Below the pieces are notes generated by a model. The model had not been told where the DNA came from, ran no database searches, and saw only the letters and a program-made list of their open reading frames with translations. Shown in pieces: positions 1-5,092 of a stretch of DNA of 5,183 bases. A program made the translations under genes and the position numbers. Position 1 is the stretch's first letter. Every line of letters begins with the position of its first letter. This stretch comes from Veillonella sp. (GTDB lineage: Bacteria; Bacillota; Negativicutes; Veillonellales; Veillonellaceae), in contig JAIITD010000119.1 in the NCBI GenBank assembly GCA_022737715.1, positions 1 to 5,183 of the forward strand, given 5' to 3'.

Positions 1-1074
1 ATTTCAGATGCTCTTCATGAGCAAACTGATTTAACAGCAGAACAATTAGATGATATTTATGTTACTTTTAATAAACTAAATATCGAAGTTGTTCCAGATG
101 TTGAGGACGATGATAAAGATGATGCCCTCGAACCAGACGATGATGTAGATGATGAACATGATGCTTCGTCTGAAAAAAATATCTCCATTGACCTAAGCGT
201 AGATGCAAGTGTTAATATCGATGACCCAGTTCGCATGTACTTGAAAGAAATCGGACGTGTTCCATTGCTTTCAGCCGATGAAGAAATCGTGTTAGCAAAA
301 CAAATCGAAGCAGGTGCAGAGGAAGATGCTACATATAAGGAAATTCAACTTAGCAAAAAGGCTAAGAAGAAATTGGTAGATGCTAACTTGCGCCTTGTTG
401 TAAGTATTGCTAAACGATATGTTGGTAGAGGCATGTTGTTCTTGGATTTGATTCAAGAAGGTAATTTGGGGCTTATCAAAGCGGTCGATAAATTCGACTA
501 TACAAAAGGTTATAAATTCTCCACCTATGCAACATGGTGGATTCGTCAAGCGATTACGCGGGCTATTGCAGACCAAGCAAGAACAATACGTATTCCAGTT
601 CACATGGTTGAAACCATCAATAAATTAATCCGTATTTCCCGACAATTATTGCAAGACAAAGGTAGAGAACCAACGCCAGAAGAAATTGCAGAAGGCATGG
701 GTATTACAGCAGAGCGTGTTCGTGAAATTCAAAAAATTGCACAAGAGCCAGTATCCTTGGAAACACCAATCGGTGAAGAAGAAGATTCCCATTTGGGTGA
801 TTTTATCGAAGACCAAGATGCGGTGGCACCAGATGATGCGGCTAGCTACATCTTGTTGCAAGAGCAAATCGAAGACGTTTTCACATGCTTAACTGATCGT
901 GAACAACAAGTATTGATTTTACGTTTTGGTTTGAAAGACGGTAAACCACGTACACTTGAAGAAGTGGGTCAACACTTTAATGTAACACGTGAACGTATTC
1001 GTCAAATCGAAGGTAAGGCGTTAACAAAATTACGCAATCGTGGTAAACGCGATAAAATTAAAGATTTCTTATAA
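1..1074 (+). CDS. rpoD: Primary RNA polymerase sigma factor RpoD/SigA (5' end outside the window)
   Basis: This is the housekeeping sigma factor, which directs core RNA polymerase to -35/-10 promoters. The reading frame is open from base 1, so the gene is truncated by the window edge; 357 residues are visible, and the in-frame ATG at 235 is internal. In order: the end of region 1.1 (residues 1-32), a very acidic linker (about 33-58), region 1.2 (about 74-105, DDPVRMYLKEIGRVPLL), region 2 (about 129-205) with the invariant DLIQEGNLGL and FSTYATWWIRQAI motifs for core binding and -10 melting, region 3 (about 206-285), and region 4 (about 297-357). Region 4 has LTDREQQVLILRFGL and a C-terminal helix-turn-helix (about 318-338, VTRERIRQIE) that reads the -35 box. 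The full set of regions and near-invariant region 2 mark the primary sigma rather than an alternative one. A hairpin terminator follows 16 bases after the stop. Upstream dnaG would be expected but is outside the window. Confidence 0.97.
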   Translation: MSDALHEQTDLTAEQLDDIYVTFNKLNIEVVPDVEDDDKDDALEPDDDVDDEHDASSEKNISIDLSVDASVNIDDPVRMYLKEIGRVPLLSADEEIVLAKQIEAGAEEDATYKEIQLSKKAKKKLVDANLRLVVSIAKRYVGRGMLFLDLIQEGNLGLIKAVDKFDYTKGYKFSTYATWWIRQAITRAIADQARTIRIPVHMVETINKLIRISRQLLQDKGREPTPEEIAEGMGITAERVREIQKIAQEPVSLETPIGEEEDSHLGDFIEDQDAVAPDDAASYILLQEQIEDVFTCLTDREQQVLILRFGLKDGKPRTLEEVGQHFNVTRERIRQIEGKALTKLRNRGKRDKIKDFL

Positions 1075-1090
1075 GATTATAGTAACCATT

Positions 1091-1127
1091 AGGGTTGCAG
1101 TACACATACATGTATTGCAGCCCTTTT
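1091..1127 (+). terminator. Intrinsic terminator of rpoD
   Basis: A 14-bp stem (1091-1104 with 1111-1124, two G-U pairs) closes a 6-base loop (CATACA) and ends in a short run of T (1124-1127). It starts 16 bases after the rpoD stop. The stem is strong but the T run is short, so some read-through into queD is possible. Confidence 0.8.
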
Positions 1128-1128
1128 G

Positions 1129-1137
1129 TGCTATAAT
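1129..1137 (+). promoter_or_regulatory. Extended -10 promoter for queD-queE-folE
   Basis: TGC followed directly by a perfect TATAAT (1132-1137) forms an extended -10 element. The hexamer 17 bases upstream (1109-1114, CATGTA) lies in the rpoD terminator and does not resemble TTGACA, so the extended -10 would have to carry the promoter. The predicted start is near 1144, giving a leader of about 39 bases before queD. No riboswitch fold is seen in that leader. Confidence 0.65.
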
Positions 1138-1182
1138 AAAAGTAATGTAATACACTAAGTTTTTAGATATATAGGGGATATT

Positions 1183-1521
1183 ATGTATACCGTTAGCAAA
1201 CGCTTAGAGGTGAGTGCATCTCATCAATTAAAATTAGATTATCCGAGTAAATGTCAGAATTTACATGGTCATAATTGGATTATTACAGTTCATGCGCGCA
1301 GCGAAGAATTAGATCACAATGGCATGGTGATTGACTTTACAATCATTAAAGAAAAAATTCATGGTCGTCTTGATCATAAACATATCAATGATGTATTAGG
1401 GGATATTAATCCTACAGCCGAAAATATGGCGAAATGGATTGCCGACGAATTAGGTCCAAAATGTTTTAAGGTAGAGGTGCAAGAGTCAGAAGGAAATGTT
1501 GCTATCTATGAACGTGATTGA
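1183..1521 (+). CDS. queD: 6-carboxy-5,6,7,8-tetrahydropterin synthase QueD
   Basis: QueD converts 7,8-dihydroneopterin triphosphate, the FolE product, to 6-carboxytetrahydropterin, the second step towards queuosine. The protein has 112 residues, in the short range for the PTPS/QueD family. Visible motifs: zinc ligands His14, His28 and His30 (CQNLHGHNW), the nearby Cys24 expected to be catalytic, VIDF at 49-52, LDHKHIND with Asp64-His65, NPTAEN at 76-81, and Glu101 near the C terminus, which fits the pterin-anchoring glutamate. The cysteine and the LDH motif favour QueD over eukaryotic-type PTPS. The start is supported by AGGGGA at 1173-1178, four bases before the ATG. The gene overlaps the start of queE, which points to translational coupling. 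It is the first gene of the queD-queE-folE operon. Confidence 0.93.
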   Translation: MYTVSKRLEVSASHQLKLDYPSKCQNLHGHNWIITVHARSEELDHNGMVIDFTIIKEKIHGRLDHKHINDVLGDINPTAENMAKWIADELGPKCFKVEVQESEGNVAIYERD

Positions 1522-2158
1522 ACTATTTTCATCCATTGATGGCGAAGGGAAACGACAAGGTTTTTTGACCACCTTTTTACGCCTCCATGACTGTAATATT
1601 CGCTGCTCCTATTGCGATACTTTGTATAGTTATGGCCCTGAAAGTACCTTTGAAAGCATGAGCGTTCAGGCGGTAGCTGATGCGATTGAACAATTAGGAA
1701 ATCACCGCATCACCATTACCGGTGGAGAACCACTGTTACAGGAATCAGCCGTTGTCGAATTAATCGATGAATTGACGCGTCGTAATGACCAGTATGATTT
1801 TAATATAGAAACGAATGGTACCATCATACCGAGCTTTCACAGAGATGATGTATGGTTTACCTATGACTATAAGACGCCGTCATCCTTAGTAGAAGATGCT
1901 ATGAACTTAGATATATTCAAGGTGGCTACGTCTGCGGATATCATTAAATTCGTAGTCGGTTCTATGCAAGATTTAGACCGTATGGATGAAATTCTAAAAA
2001 CATATCCTACAGAAGCGCAGATTTTCGTATCTCCTGTATGGGGCAATATCGAAGGGGCTACAATCGTTGATTATATGAAAGCTCATGATTGGCAGAACGT
2101 AAGATTCCAACTACAAATTCATAAATTCATTTGGGACCCTGATGCGAAAGGAGTATAA
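1508..2158 (+). CDS. queE: 7-carboxy-7-deazaguanine synthase QueE (radical SAM)
   Basis: QueE is a radical S-adenosylmethionine enzyme that contracts the ring of 6-carboxytetrahydropterin, the QueD product, to 7-carboxy-7-deazaguanine. From the start chosen here the protein has 216 residues. It opens with the family's FSSIDGEGKRQG, followed by the cluster-binding CxxxCxxC at Cys29, Cys33 and Cys36 (CNIRCSYCDT), the SAM-binding TGGEP at 71-75, ETNGT at 101-105, SPVWG, and the C-terminal HKFIWDP near the end. An in-frame ATG at 1496 would add four residues, but family members start close to this FSS motif, so 1508 is preferred. The possible Shine-Dalgarno AAGGA (1490-1494) is one base from 1496 and 13 from 1508, so spacing is poor for both. 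The gene overlaps queD by 14 bases, and its stop lies one base before the folE start. Confidence 0.93.
   Translation: MNVIELFSSIDGEGKRQGFLTTFLRLHDCNIRCSYCDTLYSYGPESTFESMSVQAVADAIEQLGNHRITITGGEPLLQESAVVELIDELTRRNDQYDFNIETNGTIIPSFHRDDVWFTYDYKTPSSLVEDAMNLDIFKVATSADIIKFVVGSMQDLDRMDEILKTYPTEAQIFVSPVWGNIEGATIVDYMKAHDWQNVRFQLQIHKFIWDPDAKGV
2147..2153 (+). promoter_or_regulatory. Ribosome binding site that fixes the folE start
   Basis: AAAGGAG lies inside the last codons of queE, six bases before the ATG at 2160. This makes 2160 the folE start rather than the in-frame ATG at 2142, which lies upstream of this site. Confidence 0.85.
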
Positions 2159-2159
2159 C

Positions 2160-2723
2160 ATGGACACAAAACGAATCGAATCTCTAGTGTATCAATTACT
2201 GGAAGCATTGGGCGAAAACCCAGATCGCGAAGGCCTTGTAGAAACACCGAAACGGGTGGCCCAAATGATGGAAGAAATGTTTGAAGGTATCCAATATACG
2301 AATGCAGACATTGCAGAGATGTTTGGTAAAACCTTTGACGTTGACACAAACCAAATGGTAATCGTAAAGGATATTACCTGCTTTTCCCACTGTGAACATC
2401 ACATGGCCTTGATGTACGACATGAACATCAGCATCGGCTATATTCCCCGTGGTCGTGTTATCGGTTTGTCCAAGATGCCTCGCATTGCAGAAATGTGCTG
2501 TAAACGATTACAACTACAAGAAAAAATTGGCGAAGACATTGCCGAAGTCATCTCCATTGCTACCGGCACCGACGACGTCATCGTCCACATCACCAGCTCC
2601 CACAGCTGTGTCAGCGCCCGCGGCGTAAAATCCGCCAATAGCAAAACCACAACCCTCGCCACCAAAGGCGCCTTCCAACAAGAAGACATGATCAACCGAT
2701 TCCTAACACTAAAAAATGCCTAA
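2160..2723 (+). CDS. folE: GTP cyclohydrolase I (FolE, type IA)
   Basis: FolE hydrolyses GTP to 7,8-dihydroneopterin triphosphate, the shared first step of queuosine and folate synthesis. The 187 residues match the usual bacterial length. Visible motifs: an N-terminal PDREGLVETPKRVA (21-34); CEHH at 78-81 with zinc ligands Cys78 and His81 and catalytic His80; GYIPRGRVIGLSK (93-105); RLQLQEKI (116-123); and HSCVSARG (148-155), supplying His148 and the third zinc ligand Cys150. With all three zinc ligands it is the zinc enzyme, not the FolE2 type. The stretch just after CEHH (MALMYDMNISI) differs from the E. coli version. The gene is the last of the operon, so in this context it probably supplies QueD, though folate supply cannot be excluded. 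Its last 60 codons are strikingly C-ending compared with neighbouring genes (see findings). Confidence 0.95.
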   Translation: MDTKRIESLVYQLLEALGENPDREGLVETPKRVAQMMEEMFEGIQYTNADIAEMFGKTFDVDTNQMVIVKDITCFSHCEHHMALMYDMNISIGYIPRGRVIGLSKMPRIAEMCCKRLQLQEKIGEDIAEVISIATGTDDVIVHITSSHSCVSARGVKSANSKTTTLATKGAFQQEDMINRFLTLKNA

Positions 2724-2759
2724 GACAAATTATCCTGTCTAAGCCTGGAGCATCTTTTT
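2711..2759 (+). terminator. Possible weak terminator after folE
   Basis: AGACA/TGTCT (2723-2727 with 2736-2740) can form a small hairpin. The flanking AAAAAATGC (2711-2719) and GCATCTTTTT (2750-2759) can pair around it with an internal loop, ending in five T. The helix is interrupted and partly inside folE, so this is a weak candidate. The large inverted repeat downstream may also stop transcripts. Confidence 0.3.
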
Positions 2760-2776
2760 AGCCCGGAGCCCCGTAG

Positions 2777-2948
2777 ATACTGAAAATTTCTTGCTCATGG
2801 AAGTTAGGATAGTGTAGAATAGGCACTCCCTCTCAAACGACTTTGCTAAGTCGAGGCCCTAGGCCGAAGACTGTTAAGGCGGTGGAGGCTTGAGAGGGAG
2901 TGCCTGTTCGGAAACAACCTAGTTGACGTGAGCAAGAATTTTCAGTAT
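2777..2948. repeat. 172-bp nested inverted repeat (long imperfect hairpin)
   Basis: The outer arms 2777-2797 and 2929-2948 are complementary apart from one extra T on the left. Pairing continues inward through 2802-2808 with 2918-2924 (7 bp, two G-U), then an 8-by-8-base internal loop (2809-2816 opposite 2910-2917), then a 20-bp helix (2817-2836 with 2890-2909, one G-U). The 53-base apex (2837-2889) carries a perfect 6-bp hairpin (2838-2853, loop TGCT). It has no convincing ORF. It could be a MITE-like repeat, a structured RNA with a rod-like fold, or a transcription barrier between folE and the tRNA. No target-site duplication or clear promoter in front of the left arm was found. The right arm overlaps the tRNA promoter. 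Confidence 0.75.
2821..2905. repeat. 85-bp inner element with perfect 16-bp inverted ends
   Basis: The ends AGGCACTCCCTCTCAA (2821-2836) and its exact complement (2890-2905) enclose 53 bases with the hairpin CGACTT-TGCT-AAGTCG and the near-palindrome GGCCCTAGGCC (2855-2865). This segment is more GC-rich than its surroundings. CTCCCTCTCAA-type ends with a short GC-rich interior remind me of small dispersed repeats in Firmicutes and Negativicutes genomes, but that is from memory and untested. No flanking direct repeat is visible. Confidence 0.5.
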
Positions 2949-2951
2949 AAT
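2923..2951 (+). promoter_or_regulatory. Sigma-70-type promoter of the tRNA gene
   Basis: TTGACG (2923-2928), a 17-base spacer and a perfect TATAAT (2946-2951) make the best-matching promoter in the window. The predicted start is near 2958, about nine bases before the mature tRNA 5' end, leaving a short leader for RNase P to remove. The spacer and part of the -10 box form the right arm of the large inverted repeat. Confidence 0.85.
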
Positions 2952-2966
2952 TTTATACGCAAGCTT

Positions 2967-3041
2967 GGGCCTATAGCTCAGGGGTAGAGCAACCGGCTCA
3001 TAACCGGTCGGTCCCTGGTTCGATCCCAGGTGGGCCCACCA
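2967..3041 (+). tRNA. tRNA with anticodon CAT, probably tRNA-Ile2 (lysidine, reads AUA)
   Basis: A complete 75-base cloverleaf: acceptor GGGCCTA (2967-2973) with TGGGCCC (3031-3037), D arm 2976-2990 with a 7-base loop, anticodon stem ACCGG/CCGGT (2992-2996, 3004-3008), loop CTCATAA with anticodon CAT at 2999-3001, T arm 3014-3030 with TTCGATC, discriminator A at 3038 and an encoded CCA (3039-3041). It is not the initiator: position 1 pairs with 72 (G-C), and the anticodon stem lacks the three G-C pairs. C4-G69, C5-G68, U12-A23, C29-G41, A37, A38 and A73 agree with known isoleucyl-tRNA synthetase and TilS identity elements, and the acceptor resembles Firmicutes tRNA-Ile(GAT). Elongator tRNA-Met is the alternative; automatic pipelines may label it Met. 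Position 22 is G, so it is not a substrate for the neighbouring TrmK. Confidence 0.95.
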
Positions 3042-3064
3042 AACTTGTATAAATTGAATCAATG

Positions 3065-3093
3065 AAACCTGCTCCGATAGGGGCAGGTTTTTT
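3065..3093 (+). terminator. Intrinsic terminator of the tRNA gene
   Basis: An 11-bp stem (3065-3075 with 3080-3090, one U-G pair) closes a GATA loop and runs into six T (3088-3093). It lies 23 bases after the CCA end and is the strongest terminator in the window. Confidence 0.92.
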
Positions 3094-3101
3094 GTTATAA
3101 T
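3093..3101 (+). promoter_or_regulatory. Extended -10 promoter for trmK-nif3
   Basis: TGT followed by a perfect TATAAT (3096-3101) begins at the last T of the tRNA terminator. The hexamer 17 bases upstream (3073-3078, TCCGAT) is a poor -35. The predicted start is near 3108, giving a leader of about 53 bases that contains the 12-bp palindrome GGTCCATGGACC at 3129-3140. Confidence 0.65.
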
Positions 3102-3151
3102 ATAGATATGAAGAGTAGATAGTATGAAGGTCCATGGACCTATTAGTATAC

Positions 3152-3155
3152 GAGG
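3152..3155 (+). promoter_or_regulatory. Ribosome binding site supporting the trmK start at 3161
   Basis: GAGG lies five bases before the ATG at 3161. A competing GAAGG (3126-3130) stands only three bases before an in-frame ATG at 3134, which is tighter than usual. Confidence 0.6.
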
Positions 3156-3160
3156 TAGTT

Positions 3161-3898
3161 ATGAAAGCAAGACCTATGATGGATCGATTAGAGGCGGTCT
3201 TTGATATCGTTCCTAGCGCAGAATCTATTGCAGATATTGGAACGGATCATGGTTATTTAGCTGTTGAATTAATTGTGAGAGGCAAGGCCGAACGCGTTAT
3301 CGCTGGTGATGTTCATAAGGGCCCTTTAGAATCGGCCAAGTCCTATGTTACATCTCGAGGGCTTAGCAATGTTATCGACTGCCGCCTTGGTGACGGTTTG
3401 CAAGTTACTAAAAAGGGCGAATTAAATGGCGCCATCTGTTGCGGTATGGGTGGATTTTTAATGCGCGATATCGTCGAAGAAGGTCCAGAACCGCTGGAGT
3501 TCTATGTATTACAACCACAGAATGGCCAGGCCGAATTGCGCCAATATATGGTGGAAAAAGGATACCGTATTGTCAAAGAAATTATCATGAAGGACATGGG
3601 AAAAATGTACACTGCATTTGTAGCTGTTCGTTCTGACTGTATCGATACATATGGTGATAATGCTAGCTATTCGATTCATTCTGACGATGCTCTTTATGAT
3701 ACATTGCCAAAGACCTCTATTCTTTGGTCTGTAGGAGCTTTATTAGCTAAAGAGAAACCTGCGTTGTGGAATGAATATGTAGATTTTTTGATATATCAAC
3801 GACAATGTGCGCTGGATGGCATGACAGTGGAACTTTCACATACGGAGAAATATAAACAATTACAACATGAAATAGATGAATTGGCGAGTCTGCGCTAA
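3161..3898 (+). CDS. trmK: tRNA (adenine(22)-N1)-methyltransferase TrmK
   Basis: TrmK transfers a methyl group from S-adenosylmethionine to N1 of adenine 22 in the D arm of certain tRNAs. The 245-residue protein begins with a Rossmann-type methyltransferase domain: MDRLEAVFDIVP (7-18), SAM-binding motif I ADIGTDHGYLA (24-34), acidic Asp50 after strand 2 (AGDVHKGPLESAK), GDG at 77-79, the family signature CCGMGG (93-98) and VLQPQNG (116-122). The C-terminal part is helical and ends in a likely coiled coil (YKQLQHEIDELASL), as in B. subtilis TrmK. The start at 3161 fits the B. subtilis N terminus and the GAGG site; starting at 3134 would add nine residues. The NIF3-family gene follows after 21 bases, presumably on the same transcript, an arrangement also found in B. 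subtilis. Confidence 0.9.
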   Translation: MKARPMMDRLEAVFDIVPSAESIADIGTDHGYLAVELIVRGKAERVIAGDVHKGPLESAKSYVTSRGLSNVIDCRLGDGLQVTKKGELNGAICCGMGGFLMRDIVEEGPEPLEFYVLQPQNGQAELRQYMVEKGYRIVKEIIMKDMGKMYTAFVAVRSDCIDTYGDNASYSIHSDDALYDTLPKTSILWSVGALLAKEKPALWNEYVDFLIYQRQCALDGMTVELSHTEKYKQLQHEIDELASLR

Positions 3899-3919
3899 TT
3901 ATCGGTTAGGAGTGATACG

Positions 3920-5026
3920 ATGGTGTTAGCAAAACAAATTATAGAAACTATGGAACAATGGGCGCCACCTTATTATGCTGAGTCCTGGGATAATGTGGGC
4001 CTTATGGTGGGGTCGAAACAACGGGATGTATCCAAAATCGTTACGACTCTCGATATTACACCTGAGGTCATAGAATATGCGATAGCTGAACAGGTGCAAA
4101 TGATTATTAGCCATCATCCGTTTATTTTTAAAGGTTTGAAATCATTACATTTAGATAGTCCTCAAGGAAAATTAATCGAGAAACTTATAAAGAATGATAT
4201 TGTTGTATATAGTGCACATACGAACTTAGATATTACTACTGGCGGGCTCAATGATATGTTGGCGAACCGATTAGGATTGACGAATGTGAGAGGCTTTGTT
4301 CCGACAGGTGTGGATGTGGTATATAAAATCACCACCTTTGTGCCTACTGATGCTGCCGACATAGTACGTGAAGCAATGGCTAGTGCTGGAGCTGGTCGTA
4401 TTGGCAATTACGAAGCATGTAGCTTTAGTTTTACGGGCGAAGGTCGGTTTAGAGGCAATGATGAATCCCATCCTGTGATTGGTGAAGCTGGAACATTGAC
4501 GGTTGTGCCAGAGGTGGCCGTTAATGTTATCATAGATGGTGCTCATAAACAGGCCGTTATCAATGCCATGAAAGAGGCTCACCCTTATGAAGAGGTGGCG
4601 TACGAAGTATTTACGTTACATGAACCTACTGTAGGTCGTACATTGGGGCGCATCGGTGAATTGCCTGAGACTATGGATTTTGAAAGCTTCCGCGAACATC
4701 TACAAGAATCTTTGCCACATGCTAATCTTAGATTTGGAGGCATTAAAAAAGATTCTATTAAAACGATAGCCCTTTGCTCTGGTGGTGGTGCAGAGTTTAT
4801 CAAAAATGCGGTTAAGGTTGATGCATATGTAACAGGAGATGTAAAATATCATGATGCACAACTAGCTAAAGAACTAGGTTTACTCGTCGTAGATGCAGGT
4901 CATTTTGGTACGGAAGAGATTGTGGCTGATGGTATCCGCGATTATTTACGAGACCAATCTGACAAAGGTGGCTGGGATATTACTGTACAATCCTTTGAGA
5001 AACAATCAGATTTTTTCTTTGAATAA
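3920..5026 (+). CDS. NIF3/DUF34 family metal-binding protein (YqfO-like)
   Basis: This is a widely conserved protein of unsettled function, often labelled GTP cyclohydrolase 1 type 2 homolog; that activity is poorly supported for most members and cannot be inferred here. The 368 residues are close to B. subtilis YqfO, the long form with a central insert. The N-terminal NIF3 half has ESWDNVGLMVG (21-31), the metal-binding ISHHPFIFKG (63-72, His65 and His66) and SAHTNLD (98-104, with Asp104). The middle (about 130-235) fits the PII/CutA-like insert, including AHPYEEVAYEVF. The C-terminal NIF3 half has CSGGGAEF (286-293), VTGDVKYHD (304-312) and DAGHFGTEE (325-333), with His328 and Glu332 as likely metal ligands. 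AGGAG at 3908-3912, seven bases before the ATG, fixes the start. It is co-directional with trmK, 21 bases downstream. A nearby folE does not by itself support a pterin role. Confidence 0.92.
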   Translation: MVLAKQIIETMEQWAPPYYAESWDNVGLMVGSKQRDVSKIVTTLDITPEVIEYAIAEQVQMIISHHPFIFKGLKSLHLDSPQGKLIEKLIKNDIVVYSAHTNLDITTGGLNDMLANRLGLTNVRGFVPTGVDVVYKITTFVPTDAADIVREAMASAGAGRIGNYEACSFSFTGEGRFRGNDESHPVIGEAGTLTVVPEVAVNVIIDGAHKQAVINAMKEAHPYEEVAYEVFTLHEPTVGRTLGRIGELPETMDFESFREHLQESLPHANLRFGGIKKDSIKTIALCSGGGAEFIKNAVKVDAYVTGDVKYHDAQLAKELGLLVVDAGHFGTEEIVADGIRDYLRDQSDKGGWDITVQSFEKQSDFFFE

Positions 5027-5057
5027 CAATCTATTTTAATAGTAAATTTCGATATTC

Positions 5058-5086
5058 TTGCATAGTATATACAGCTATGATAAACT
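5058..5086 (+). promoter_or_regulatory. Candidate rnpB promoter
   Basis: TTGCAT (5058-5063), a 17-base spacer and TAAACT (5081-5086) would start transcription near 5093, matching the expected 5' end of the RNase P RNA. TATGAT (5076-5081) is a better -10 box but lacks a -35 at proper spacing and would start the RNA earlier. I see no strong terminator between the NIF3 gene and this site. Confidence 0.4.
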
Positions 5087-5092
5087 GAATTG

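Noticed and set aside
33..180. Highly acidic stretch in RpoD (residues about 33-58) as an unusual insert
   Set aside because: Acidic linkers between regions 1.1 and 1.2 are common in primary sigma factors; 16 of 26 residues being D or E is strong but not novel.
1138..1182. Possible preQ1 riboswitch in the queD leader
   Set aside because: The leader is about 39 bases and AT-rich; I found no GC-rich 5-bp stem with the A-rich pseudoknot tail expected of preQ1-I.
2438..2695. Opposite-strand open frame of 85 codons inside folE
   Set aside because: It is a shadow of the C-rich end of folE; there is no family resemblance and the folE motifs explain the sequence.
2743..2770. Near-direct repeat GCCTGGAGC / GCCCGGAGC after folE
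   Set aside because: Two short imperfect copies 18 bases apart are too weak to call a repeat or binding site.
3129..3140. Perfect 12-bp palindrome GGTCCATGGACC in the trmK leader
   Set aside because: About one 12-bp palindrome is expected by chance in 5 kb, and nothing else marks it as an operator; it also contains the alternative ATG at 3134.
5027..5057. Terminator between the NIF3 gene and rnpB
   Set aside because: Only a 4-bp AT pairing (CTAT/ATAG at 5031-5042) is visible, with no stable stem or T run.
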